From: Trichosphaerium sp. ATCC 40318
Taxonomy: Eukaryota; Discosea; Flabellinia; Trichosidae
NCBI GenBank assembly: GCA_038496445.1
Contig: JALMLS010000466.1
Coordinates: 558,001-622,000 of the forward strand
DNA length: 64,000 nt
Reading direction: 5' to 3'
Notes under the pieces: generated by a model
The model's database searches: none
Seen by the model: the letters and a program-made list of their open reading frames with translations, nothing else
What the model was told of the DNA's origin: nothing
Program-made: the position numbers and the translations under genes
Shown: positions 35,285-45,911 of the stretch, in pieces
Numbering within the stretch: the first letter of the stretch is position 1
Layout of the letters: every line of letters begins with the position of its first letter

Positions 35285-35309
35285 CCGGGATCGAAGCCCG
35301 GCGTGTCCA
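35237..35309 (+). tRNA. tRNA-Ala(TGC)
   Basis: 73-nt cloverleaf: acceptor GGGCGCG pairs with CGTGTCC and includes the G3:U70 wobble that marks tRNA-Ala. The D stem GTG/CAC encloses TAATTGGTAT, the anticodon stem-loop is GTCGC-TTTGCAT-GCGAC (anticodon TGC), the variable loop AGGTA, the T arm CCGGG-ATCGAAG-CCCGG, and the discriminator is A73. No intron and no encoded CCA. Internal A and B boxes for RNA polymerase III are intact. The gene straddles the end of the left arm of the 169-bp inverted repeat. Confidence 0.95.
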
Positions 35310-35315
35310 CTCCTC

Positions 35316-35320
35316 TTTTT
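35316..35320 (+). terminator. RNA polymerase III terminator of tRNA-Ala
   Basis: Run of five T on the non-template strand, 7 nt after the tRNA 3' end. Confidence 0.75.
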
Positions 35321-35378
35321 ATGCTTTACCTGCTGTTAACATGCCTTTGTTTCTTTTTTCTTTCTTCTCACCCGGTTC

Positions 35379-35426
35379 TACCTGTCGCATGCAAAGCGAC
35401 CGTGATACCAATTACACCACGCGCCC
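35379..35426 (-). pseudogene. Truncated inverted copy of tRNA-Ala(TGC)
   Basis: Read on minus it matches the first 48 nt of the intact tRNA (acceptor 5' strand, D arm, anticodon arm, variable loop) and then diverges into GAACCGGGTGAG. It lacks the T arm and 3' acceptor strand, so it has no B box and cannot fold as a tRNA. Confidence 0.85.
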
Positions 35427-35547
35427 CTCATGATGAAAGCCAATCCTAGACTCTGGGGTTCTTTTTCTAAATGCACATAAGCACAGCCCCATGTGATAGC
35501 TTTGTGTCTAGCAGAACCTTCAAACAAGTTTTACCTTTTATCACATA
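35379..35547. repeat. Right arm of the perfect 169-bp inverted repeat
   Basis: Mirror of 35116-35284, separated by a 94-nt spacer that holds the tRNA 3' end and Pol III terminator. Confidence 0.9.
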
Positions 35548-36702
35548 CTTGCAGACAACAATACTTCACCAACCATGAAATAGTCACAGTAACTATTCCA
35601 TCAATTGACATTAGAAAGCCAATTCAACCAACAATGATAAAGAACTGCAAATAGTACTCTTGTTGAGTAAGGTCAGGCAGAGCTAAGCAACTTGCAGTGT
35701 AGTCTTGCAAAATATATTAGTAATATCTGTACAAACAATGTCTTTTTTCTGGTCCTGCTTTTGCTACATTTGTTCAACAGAGCATGTAGCGTCACAATAA
35801 ACAACAAAATAGATTTCACAAAATGATGTTTTGGTCGCTCCTGCAGTTTTTTGATCCGGGATTCATCACATGCAAACGTGTATGCATCTAATAGCCATTT
35901 CAACACCTTTGCATGCAATGGCTCCCGGGATCCAAGGTCGGGGATCAGATTGTAATTGTGAAAGTTGACACTCCTAAAACCTTGCAAAGTGGGTTGTAAA
36001 ACGCTAAATAAAACAATCGCTACCAATTTACACCAATTTTCGGACATAACGAAATAAGAACAAGAATTGTGTTTCTTTTACAAAACTGCCCCAAATCACT
36101 ATAAAACAACTCCACGCACTGTTTAAAACATCCCACAATTTTTAGTGCATGGAAAAGCAACTCTTCATAAAGCTTTCATCTTTCTGTTATAACCGAGGTG
36201 CATAGTTGTCGTGCTTCCCCGATGGAAGGTTGTGGCTGATTATACTTCGTTTTAACTGATTGGGCTCTCGGGGCAATACTTTGTGGCATACTTCGCTTTC
36301 TCCCCGTTAGCCCTTTAAACCACCATTACAGCCACAGATGCACTAAGCGACACAACTATCTGCGGTGCTGCGACAGAGCTGGCATCGCTGAAGGATAGTC
36401 GTGACTTGCTTGTGCTAAAAACCTGAAATCATTTACTTCGCAAAAAATGTTGTTTTCTGAAAGAACCCTTGTGCCTTTAAGGACACGGATGAGCAAATCA
36501 TTCACTGTGTACCTTGGCACTGCTGTTGCACACTACGCGATCACCTCTTTTTGGTGTTACTGACATTGTTGATCTTCAGCTTGTGCCAAAAGCGAGTTTC
36601 TTACTCTTTTTCCTGTACTCTCTACTATACGTATTCCAAGTGTTCTACATGGCACTTTGTTCTTCAACAACATTAAGCTAGTTCCTACGTTATGTTGTAT
36701 TT
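35548..36702. other. Intergenic, 1.15 kb
   Basis: No gene supported. The 124-aa minus-strand ORF 36047-35673 runs across the third tRNA-derived repeat copy and is judged fortuitous. Confidence 0.5.
35904..35971 (+). repeat. tRNA-Ala-derived SINE-like repeat, copy 3
   Basis: CTTTGCATGCAATGGCTCCC, then GGGATCCAAGGTCGGGGATC and a tail AGATTGTAATTGTGAAAGTTG. Head and tail align with copies 1 and 2 at 20.9-21.06 kb. Confidence 0.55.
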
Positions 36703-38274
36703 TATTGCTCTGACATTAACAGTCCGGCCTTTTCATATAAACCTTGTGCAACTTTTTCAAGCTCGTCTTTCTTTTCTAAGTTTTCATAGTTGCAAAGAGG
36801 CACAATATCCATCCCATAGAAAGCACCGAACCACGCAGCGGCAATAGTCCCAGTCGAATCAGAATCTCCTCCATGAAGAACACCGCTAAGACGTATATTA
36901 CATATCTACAGAAAGCTGTTAATACTCACTGTTCACATAATGTTATCCAATCTCCATCACATGCCAGTAAAGCGTCATATGCGATAATAGTAGAATCGTG
37001 ACCGCTAGCACCGCCCCAACCATTATACGAAATTGCACTGTAGAACTTGTCTCTGAAAATTATAAGAGACTAAAAGTAACATATTTTTTTGTACCTTTCT
37101 TCAACTCCGTATTTATCGGGAAACAGAGGTCTTTTATCGCTTTGACTTAGGTGCCTTATTGTAATATAATCAATCCACTTTGATATAAAATACCCCATAG
37201 ATTCGAGGTTTATATTCACATGTCTTTTCGTCATTTTGATAAAATGTACTACACGCGGGAGTACACTAAGCATTCTCCATCCCCATGATTTTATAGGAAG
37301 TTGCATGAAAGCGAAACTTGTGAAAAGAGCAGAAACAAAGCCGCCCAAGTATCCAGTTGGATGATGATGAGTCATCCGAGATGTGTCCACAGACACAGAT
37401 ATTAAGTCATCTATTTGAGATGGTAGAGGGTACATGGCACCTATACACATAGCTCTCATAGACGCACCACATCCTTGAAAAAACAAAACGTTTGCAATTT
37501 ATAAGTTCTTACTTTGTACCTCCTCCTGAATGATTATAAGGTACTTTATCCCAAGAACTAGCTTGTCTTCCTAGATTTTGCAAGCCTTCTAATGTAGTAG
37601 GTCCTGAAAAAGCACTTGAGAATGACGATAAATTATCACGTTTTTTCACCTGCAGCTCTTCCTTGCATATCAAAAAAAGCCTCGTAGTAGGCTTTGCCTA
37701 TCCGCTGTATAAGAGGGATATTACCTTCGCTGATTAACCCTTTAGCAGTTGCCAGGTGAAGCACTGTATCTATTTGTAGAGTTAGTGCAAAAAAGGAAAA
37801 AAACGAATTAGTGCTACCGTCAGACACCCTCCAGTCGTTTCCTTTCAACGGTAGGTTTTTAACACCCATTCCTTTAGTTAGACGATGTAAATCATCATGA
37901 ATACGCTTCCCGTCTTTACAAAATTCCCATATACCAGCATGATAGCCCATAGCGTCTCCAACAGCGCCCAGAATCTGTTACGCAGTTAACGGACAGTTTT
38001 ATTAATGTAATAAACAATTTCGCACCATTAACGCTTTAACTTTCTCCCTTGTACTTTCTTGCGCGTAAAAAGTCTTAACGTGAGCACAAGAAGGCCATTC
38101 AACAGGTTTTTTTTGAATACACAGTTTTAATACATCTATTGTACGCGTATCCTTCTGTATTGCGCTACCATCGCTTTGTTGTATATCATCTGTATCAATT
38201 GCGTCAATTGCAGAATCAAGCTCGGACAGATCAATGTCGTCCTCGAATAGAAACTTGTACTTATCGTCTTCCAT
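36703..38274 (-). CDS. ADPRH: ADP-ribosylarginine hydrolase (ARH1 type)
   Basis: Removes ADP-ribose from arginine side chains, reversing mono-ADP-ribosylation. The protein follows vertebrate ARH1 nearly throughout: [37 protein letters not shown] (the Asp pair is rebuilt by a phase-1 splice at about 37856/37786), [41 protein letters not shown]-like [57 protein letters not shown] and the metal-binding [18 protein letters not shown]. Stop at 36703. All metal-ligand motifs (DD, GHD, DSD) are present, so it should be active. It differs in an acidic N-terminal extension of about 80 aa ([19 protein letters not shown]) absent from vertebrate ARH1. Cytosolic by lack of a leader. Confidence 0.93.
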
Positions 38275-38408
38275 ATCCTTGCAGTGTTTTCAAGATAATC
38301 AGCAAAAGCACGTGCCTTACGTGGGGTTTTGGGGTCAAAAACCAGAAGAGAAAATTCAAACATTTTTGTTTCGGCATGTATTGGCGTAAATGCCTTCGTA
38401 TACGCACT
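38275..38408. promoter_or_regulatory. Bidirectional promoter, 134 bp
   Basis: Separates the ADP-ribosylhydrolase (-) and GT17 (+) start codons. Contains a CACGTG hexamer near 38309. Confidence 0.5.
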
Positions 38409-39829
38409 ATGAAGCCCATTTTATACTCTATTATATTAACAGTCTTGTTTACCATGCTGGTAACCATGCTAGTGCTCCCTGATGGTAGTACGACGTATGT
38501 ACCGTATTATGCGCAGTAATGTATCTAAACGTCATAGAAATAAGGCGCAGAAGCTAGCAGAAGACTTACAAAGGCGCTTTAGCTATGTAAACGTTAACGC
38601 CAACGTGGTCACCTACCAACAGATTCTAATACCATATTTTGTAAATAACGTACGTTTTTCGGCGTATAAAGTGGTTTTTAAAACTGTCATAGCAAATGAA
38701 GCCTGCACAGGTAATAACGAGGCCTGAACCGCTTCAAGCGCCTATAAACTGTAAGAAAATAGCGTCTGAGGTACCAGCCATTCCTGTTAGCAACCACAAA
38801 CATAACCACTCGCAGATAAAACTTGTCGATTTGGTACTTTTTACAGGCGATCTAGACGCGCTCGAAATACGTCTGAATGAACTGGATGACGTGGTAGACT
38901 TTTTTGTTATAGCAGGCGTACATCACGTGCCAGTATATTCCAACAGCGACCCTAATGATGAAAGAGGTATTGGCGCACTTGGTTTGCTTGATAGGGCAAA
39001 ACAGAGATTTTCTTCATTCCTCTCAAAGATGCATTATATGAGATTAAACAGTAGTTACTCAAACAATGCACAACACAAAGAACTGTCAGTTCAGAAAAAA
39101 GTGAGATTTGATATCATTAATCAGTTTAAACAAGAGTTTGGCCGTAAATTTATAAGTGATGGTGACATTATACTTTATAGTAACGCCAAGCAAGTTCCTG
39201 ATAGTAAATTCCTAAACAGACTTAAGTATTGCAAGTCGGCGAGAGGTACAACACAACAATATAGTTTTTCATAACAGCCACGTTGTTTACGTTTTTCAAC
39301 AGACGAGCTTCCCGTATCACTGGGCTGTATAGTGTATCAGTGTTCATTCGAGTGGATCATAAACCAAGAATCAGATTTACTCAGTCCTATAGTTGTCAAG
39401 GTCGATGCAGGTATAAGATTTGTTTGCTCATTTTTTAGAATGCTGATTAGATATTTTAGTTTCATTTGAGGATTATGAAGATATATTTCACGCTCATAAA
39501 AACTCATGTGCTCAGTTAAATGACTTTGGTAATATTGCTTCTATTATGTATAGCCAAGCACAAACAAATCCTGAGCTATTCATTGAACACACTGACAGTG
39601 TCAACTTGTGGCTAGAGTATAAACGGTATGAATCCTTTTTCTTGCTGAATTACTTACTAGTACGCAAAGGGAACCGCAGAAATTATTTAAAAGCGTTACT
39701 AGAGCACCCCCAAATACCCAAAAAAGTTTCATTCCATGGTTTGCAAAACACAACGCTGCTCGCTTTTCTTCGTTTTTCCCAGTAGCATCTGTGGATGATT
39801 CGAAATATGCTGGATGTTGTAATTGGTAA
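38409..39829 (+). CDS. GT17-type (GnT-III-like) glycosyltransferase, type II membrane protein
   Basis: The ATG at 38409 begins a short cytosolic tail and a signal-anchor helix (YSIILTVLFTMLVTMLVL), the usual Golgi type II layout. The catalytic region shows GT17 marks: KLVDLVLFTGDLDALEIRLN followed by ELDDVVDFFVIAGVHHVPVY, DRAKQRFSSFLSKMHY, IINQFKQEFGRKFISDGDII and SLGCIVYQCSFEWIINQES. The final exon ends YAGCCNW-stop at 39829. GT17 enzymes add bisecting GlcNAc to N-glycans; related bacterial and fungal members have unknown acceptors, so the exact product is open. The anchor is joined to the body by a 22-nt intron (38495-38516); the alternative start at 38482 avoids that intron but loses the anchor. 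Confidence 0.78.
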
Positions 39830-40611
39830 ACCACTTACTAGAGCTACTACCTACTATCATCAGTTTTATCGTCTAAGTCCATGAAAGGTACGTTAGGTAG
39901 TTTCATATTCTTTATTTACGTTTACCACAGGCCGTGATTTCTGGAATCAGGAACAAATGATTCTAAACAGAGCAACTTTAAAAACTACGGCGTTACAAAC
40001 GCGTTAGAAGCTTTGTTATGGTAACACTGGTACATAGCGCGTTGAATCCCTACCCGCATTTCCGCCCAGTCTAGACCAAAAACTCACACTGTGTATTGTC
40101 TGAAACTCCACTATACTGCAAGTATTTTTGTCATACTTACAGCAACTTTTACGCTCAGTGTTTGCTAATAATGCACCGCAAAATACTCCAACTTTCAATG
40201 TAAATAAAAATCACGTGATTGTAAAATTCCTGCACCAACAACATGCGAAGAAACAATAAAACATAAAGTGGGTGCGTGTGAATATTGTTACATGAGCTAA
40301 TTTTGCCATAGGGTCGATTACGCATTGGCCTTTAGCAAACAATAATATTGGTTGCGGAGCTTTGTTGTAAGAAAATTAAAATGACACTCACTTTTTATTT
40401 CGTATTATTACGTAATTTTCAAATGAATGAAAACTTGCATCTTTTTCGCTAGTTGGGTTTAAACAATATTCGAATCGTTTGTTCTAAAGAAAGAAAAGAC
40501 TGAAGCCTTTTTGTTCCGCCATTACATTGATCTTATTACCGGATTTGACTACACTCACGCCACATCCTTATATTCCATAAAAACTACAACAAAACCGCAA
40601 CACCTCCTGTT
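39830..40611. other. Intergenic containing a diverged direct-repeat copy
   Basis: 782 nt; holds repeat copy 1 (39941-40034) and an ATCACGTGAT palindrome near 40211. No gene seen. Confidence 0.5.
39941..40034 (+). repeat. Diverged direct repeat, copy 1
   Basis: Core CTGGAATCAGGAACAAATGA continues into TTCT--ACAGAGCAA, then GCGTTAGAAGCT and GTAACACTGGTACAT. It matches 41161-41252 with scattered substitutions; the first 38 bp differ at about 5 sites. Confidence 0.65.
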
Positions 40612-40899
40612 ATGGATTACTACTTGGGTATCTATGCTTGCTTTTTCGCAACGAATTATCTTGATGGCTTAGCTCGTATGAAAAGATCACGTGAAAAACG
40701 TCGAAGAAACCACATTACATCTCCCAATCCTTATGAAGAGAGGCTAAAAGATTTTAACGAGTTCCAGATAGGCGTATTCAGCAATGTTATCCTCAATTTA
40801 TTCGGAAGCTTGTTATGGCCCTGGCAGATTTTCTGGCGCTCTGCGCCATACATTGCACTGTATTTTGATCCAAGCAATGAAAGCACCAAAATGAAGTGA
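40612..40899 (+). CDS. Small hypothetical protein (95 aa) with hydrophobic C-terminal half
   Basis: Single-exon ORF. A hydrophobic start (YYLGIYACFFATNYL), a basic middle (RMKRSREKRRRNHI), then a hydrophobic aromatic stretch (FSNVILNLFGSLLWPWQIFW) that could span or lie in a membrane. No family recognised. Flanked by the two direct-repeat copies. Uninterrupted, unlike nearly all neighbours. Confidence 0.45.
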   Translation: MDYYLGIYACFFATNYLDGLARMKRSREKRRRNHITSPNPYEERLKDFNEFQIGVFSNVILNLFGSLLWPWQIFWRSAPYIALYFDPSNESTKMK

Positions 40900-41449
40900 G
40901 TAGACCATACAATAAAGCGTCCCTTGTAGTAGTTGCCATTACAAATAAATAAAGGAATTTAAAACAACCGACCACTTCCTTGAATCATCACGATAAACAT
41001 TTGTGAAGTGCAAAAGTTAGTCAGGCTTTTTTTTTTTCCTGAAAACAATCGTCATGCTACATCATTTGCAAGGATAGTCCTCCAAACCTTGCCAAACCCT
41101 GTTAAATCCATTACCCCAAGTATGACATTTCTGTAGACTGTGTGGCTTTAGATTTTCTTTCTGGAATTCGGAACAAATGATTCTTCACAGAGCAATTTGC
41201 TACTAGCTACAAAAAGCGCGTTAAAAGCTCCCAGGTTGTAACATTGATACATGTGCTCAATATTATAGCGTCAGATTCGAGTTTCAAGTAACATTTCCGT
41301 CTTGGATGAAGAACTTAAAATAAAACTGTGACAAGTCGTAAACAATCGTATCGTCAATCTAATTCTCATAAAATCAAGTTCTCTGTCCACCACACTATCA
41401 TACCTGCAATCTATTATTGGATTGTACCTTTTCGTAAAGCTATTCCGTA
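40900..41449. other. Intergenic containing the second direct-repeat copy
   Basis: 550 nt, promoter side of the villin gene; no gene seen. Confidence 0.5.
41161..41252 (+). repeat. Diverged direct repeat, copy 2
   Basis: Core CTGGAATTCGGAACAAATGA, ACAGAGCAATTT, GCGTTAAAAGCT, GTAACATTGATACAT; same order and spacing as 39941-40034. Confidence 0.65.
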
Positions 41450-44400
41450 ATGAGTTGGTTAAAAGGCGTCGCAGAGCATGTTTCTAATGAGTACGAAACC
41501 ATTGATACGCTTGGTAACGCTTTCTAGCGATTTATTTATTTGGAGACTTGATAATAAACATTCGGACTTTGGAGTATGCCCCAAAGGCGATCATGGGTTG
41601 TTTAGAAGCGGTATGCCTTTTTAGGGTGTTTTTTTAGTGCCTTGTTGTAGTGCAGTACTCTAACCTTGTGTAGAGGATAACTACTTGATATTGAAGGTAA
41701 TATAGCGTAGACTAACAAATATACTCCAAACAGAGAACTTCCTACTATCCACGCGCTAGTGTATGCGTTAATACCCCACTTAGGTTAACTACGCTGATGA
41801 TCAAAGTCGAACATTTGACGTTTACACTTGGGTTGGAAAAGCCGCCAAACAGGAGGTACAGAACGCTCTCAAGCGACAACTACATCAACGCAATAGCTTA
41901 CGAGTCTTTTTAGGCGTTACTAAACAAACGCTGTGACGAATTGGTAGAACATGTAAAAGAGTGCACACGAAACCGTGAGCTTGAAAGAGAAGAATCTAGC
42001 GCATTTAAAGATCTATTTAAATCCATGGCAGGTCTCACTTACGTTGAACCGGTGTCACTGAAAAAACAACGCGGTCTACGCAATGAGGTAACAAGAAAAG
42101 AAGAAATACTGCAAGTTTCTTTGTTTTATTAATTAAGCGAGTTTTGAGTTATTGATAGCTCTAAAAGTGGTAGTATCGTGTCTTTTCGCGTGAGAAGCAT
42201 GATACCTAACGTTTAAATTTGCTGCTTGGAACTTTGAAATTCTTTCCGTTCTTTGTTGTTATATCGCATTCTAACAGTTGTAGGAATATCCTGTACGCTT
42301 GATACAATTGAAAGGTAAACGGTTCATTCGTACTTCAATGGTTGAAGTGAGTTACAAGGTACAAAAATGCAATTACTTCTGACTGTTAGGTTAACCCTCG
42401 TTCGTAGTCGTTGAACTCAGGAGATGTGTTTTTACTAGATACAGACACTATCATTTATAGATGGGACGGAAAAAAATCAAGTAGTAATGAGAAGGTATTA
42501 TTTTCTTTGTAGTTGGAGTTATATTAATATTTCTTGCTCCAGGGTAAAGCTTTAGATCTCACTGTACGCTTAAGAGATGAAAGAATGAATAGACTTCGTA
42601 TGGAAGTCGAAATTATGAAGGAAGGTAGAGAACCTGATGAGTTTTGGGAAGCACTTGGTAAGAGAGCTTGGAAGAAAGTTAATGTAATTTATTATCGATT
42701 AGGAGGAAAAGGAGATATTAAGACACCTGAAGAGGGTGGTGATGATTTAGTTCATGAAAAAGCAGGATTATTAACAGAAACTTTACACCGTATAGGTGTA
42801 GTTGATGGAGAAGTTACAATTACTCCAATAGACACTGAGGTAAACAAATAGCAAAAAAATGAATTTTGAACTAGTTTTTCTCCTTTTTTTCTGCTTCACC
42901 TCCTAACTTATGTTAAGGGCAAACACTTAAATAGACAACACCTTAAATCAGATGCTAGGTACTGGATTTTTTTTCGCAATCAATAAAGGGTTTGTGCTAA
43001 AGGTTTTTTAGTTACTTAGTTGATTGTGGTGCTGAAATATTTGTATGGACAGGACGTACGCCACTGATTAACAATATTAGATTGACCCACTCACGTCTTA
43101 TTTTCTTCAGGTAAATCTCCTGGTAAAGCAAAAATACGTGCTATGGAGTACGCAGAAGAGTTAAAACAAGGAGAAGAAAGACCTGCTTGGACTACTATTA
43201 CAAAATGTACAGAGAGCGTAGAACCAGCTCTATTTAAAACAAAGTTTCAAGGAGCATTTAAAGAATATATTGATACGCCTGGTACGTTAATATTAAACTT
43301 CATCAAGATTTGTTTGAGTCAGCACGTGCTTACTTTTTTTTTTTTTACAGAGGCGTTTAAAAAGCGTGTAAAAAAGACAGCAAATGTTGCTAAGGTCAAC
43401 AAGCAAGTTGTAAATATTGACGCACTTCATCACCCTGAGAAATATGCTGTATGTATACATCATGCTCTTTGACTGATCAACTAATATCTATTAATAGATT
43501 GCAGGAGAACGACTTAATTTTAATGTACCTATGAGGTCATCAGCTGCTGATTCTGAACTTAAAGTTTATTATGTTCTTAAACATAAAACAAAAGAGATAA
43601 GTAAAGAAGACCATGGTGTCTTCTATACTGGTCATTGCTATATTATATGGTATTCTCTTCGTCTTAAAACAGGAGGCAGACGTGCTGTTGTGTACCATTG
43701 GCACGGTAGAGATTCTGGACGTGAAGATACAGGCGCTGCAGCATTACTCGCACAGGTACAGTTGGCTGCTTTCGCGTTTTTTCTTGATCAAGAAAAGGTC
43801 TGGATTTTCGCTCGTTTAACTTAATACTTAGGGTATGGGCAAAAGATCACGCCAAAGAGCAATACTTGTTCGAGTTGAACAGGGTAAAGAGCCTGATCAT
43901 TTGATGGAACACTTTGAGAGTTCTTATTTTGTGCGCAAAGGAAAAGTAGACGCGGAAAAGTATGTTTTGTTGTCCTTAATGTCTTATCGTTTCGTCAATT
44001 AATTACCCATCTAGGCCAGATAAAATGCTTTACCAAATCCGTGGAGATACCACAACGAACACTTATGCCACACAAGTTGACTTGGTACTATCTCAATAAT
44101 TTTTTATTTGGTCTAATAATGATGTTAGCGCTGTTCTGCTCTCAACACCAGCGATATCTTCTTTTTGGAATCAAGTGACAAAAAATATATGTGGACTGGT
44201 AAGCTAGCCAACGATTGTCAGAAATCAATGGCTGAGGCTATTACAAAGAAGCATAGTGATGTATGTGCACACCAAATTTATCTCCTAGAATCGTTCTAAC
44301 CCTGATTTAGAGCGGTAGTGAAGTTGTTCATGTTACAGAATCTAGTGAGCCTGAAGACTTTTGGACTTGCCTTGGTTCAAAAACAGGTTATCTTACCTCA

Positions 44401-45607
44401 CCACGAGCTAGTACGGATCATTTTTTACTATGACCTGAAGTCAAATTTCTAACAACAATGGTAAAGGCAAAAAGAGCAGATTGTTTCAATGTACTGAAGG
44501 TGGAGGTGTTTATAAAGTATTGGAAATATCAAATTTCTCTCAAAACGATCTTAATAATGATGACGTCATGTTACTTGATGCATACTCATGTTTATTCATG
44601 TGGTAAGTTTAAAAATTAGCGTAAAAATATACAACGAACAAACACTCATTTTTTGGAATAAAATAGGATTGGAACAAAAGCATCAGAAAAAGAAAAGAAG
44701 TCCACAGAAGAGCTTTGTCCAAAATACCTAGAAGCAGCAGATGATGGAAGACCTAAAAATTGTCCTATATATATTGTACAACCAGACTATGAGCCTTCTG
44801 CATTTACGTATCCCCACCAAGATTTTTTTAACTTTCCACTTCACTTTTTGGTTGAATTTTTTCGCCCTTGACTTTTAAAGAATGCATTTCTTCGGATGGG
44901 ATTATAATCTATCGCCTGAGGATACACATGATCCTCACACAAGAGAATTAAAACGATTCTATGCTCCTTCAGATATTTCTATACGTATAACAGAAACACA
45001 AGACGACGATGATCGTCTTAGACTAGAACGCGCTAAAAGGCGTAGAGAACGTAGAAGAAGGGGTGAACCTACATCTACTGAGACTACACCAGCTGTACGA
45101 TCAGTTTAAACAGTGCCATAAGCCCAAAGCTTACTCTTTTTTCGTAGACTACTCCAAGAGGAGCAATCACACCAAGAACGCCTAGAACACCACGAACACC
45201 AAGAACACCGAGAACTCCTCGTGATATTAGTAAAATGACACCTAGAGAGGCTAGAAGAGAACAACGTGCTAGAGAACGTGCTAGAGAGGAAAGAGCAAGA
45301 GCAAGACGTGCTCTGAAACGTAAACAGAATGATGGCGTTTGGCGTCCACAAACAGTACGTGTTCTAGCGTTACAACAATGGTTTTTTGTGATTAAGTCTT
45401 TCTGTTTAGTTCCACGACTATACACTTCTCCGACGCGGAGAAAAAGATGCTAGAGTACCTTACCCTGATGGTGTAGACTCTTCTAAATTAGAGGCATACC
45501 TTAGCGATACTCAATTCTTGGAAGTATTGAAGATGGACAAGAAAGCGTTTTATAACCTACCTGCTTGGAAACGAAAGGTAGTTAAAAAGGACCACGGTTT
45601 ATTCTAA
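41450..45607 (+). CDS. Villin/gelsolin-family actin-binding protein with headpiece
   Basis: Exon 1 (41450-41490) joins in phase to DLFIWRLDN, then EDNYLILK and YTWVGKAAKQE (first gelsolin repeat). Further repeats: LNSGDVFLLDTDTIIYRWDG, GKALDLTVRLRDERMNRLRM with KEGREPDEFW, YLVDCGAEIFVWTGR, FYTGHCYIIWYSLRLKTGGR with AVVYHWHGRDSGREDTGAAA, FFLESSDKKYMWTGKL, and MLLDAYSCLFMWIGTKASEK. This is followed by RELKRFYAPSD, a linker with seven TPR tripeptides (45153-45250) and an Arg-rich helix. The C-terminal villin headpiece reads PYPDGVDSSKLEAYLSDTQF, then FYNLPAWKRKVVKKDHGLF-stop at 45607. By family it caps, severs or bundles actin filaments under calcium or phosphoinositide control. The headpiece ends in KKDHGLF, close to the canonical KKEKGLF actin-binding end. 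About 20 introns; some joins approximate. Confidence 0.9.
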
Positions 45608-45911
45608 AGAAAACCATAATCCTTTTTGGAACTCCTCCAACTTCCCTCCCTCTGTGTTTGTAAGTTAAACTGTGTGGTCACAAGTAGTGACCTAAAAATA
45701 TATAAATTGTATCTTCTTTGTCCATTGTTCAATGATTTGATTGATAGAGCAATTAACAACCAAGCTCACAAGAATAACTAGACATACGCAGGTTGTGAGA
45801 TAACAAGATAAAATACAGAAGCTGTAGTACTTTTCAACTTGTGTATGTTACAAACTGGAAAGTTGGTGCAAGTAGTACTGTTTTATTTGTTAGTACATTT
45901 ATATTGATTTT
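45608..45911. other. Convergent intergenic, no gene seen
   Basis: 304 nt between the 3' ends of the villin gene (+) and the minus-strand gene. Confidence 0.5.

Noticed and set aside
35673-36047. 124-aa minus-strand ORF with a hydrophobic start
   Set aside because: It translates straight through the tRNA-derived repeat copy 3 and has no family pattern or downstream exons.
45084-45425. Minus-strand ORFs with Gly-Val-Leu repeats
   Set aside because: Antisense reading of the TPR-tripeptide linker of the villin gene.
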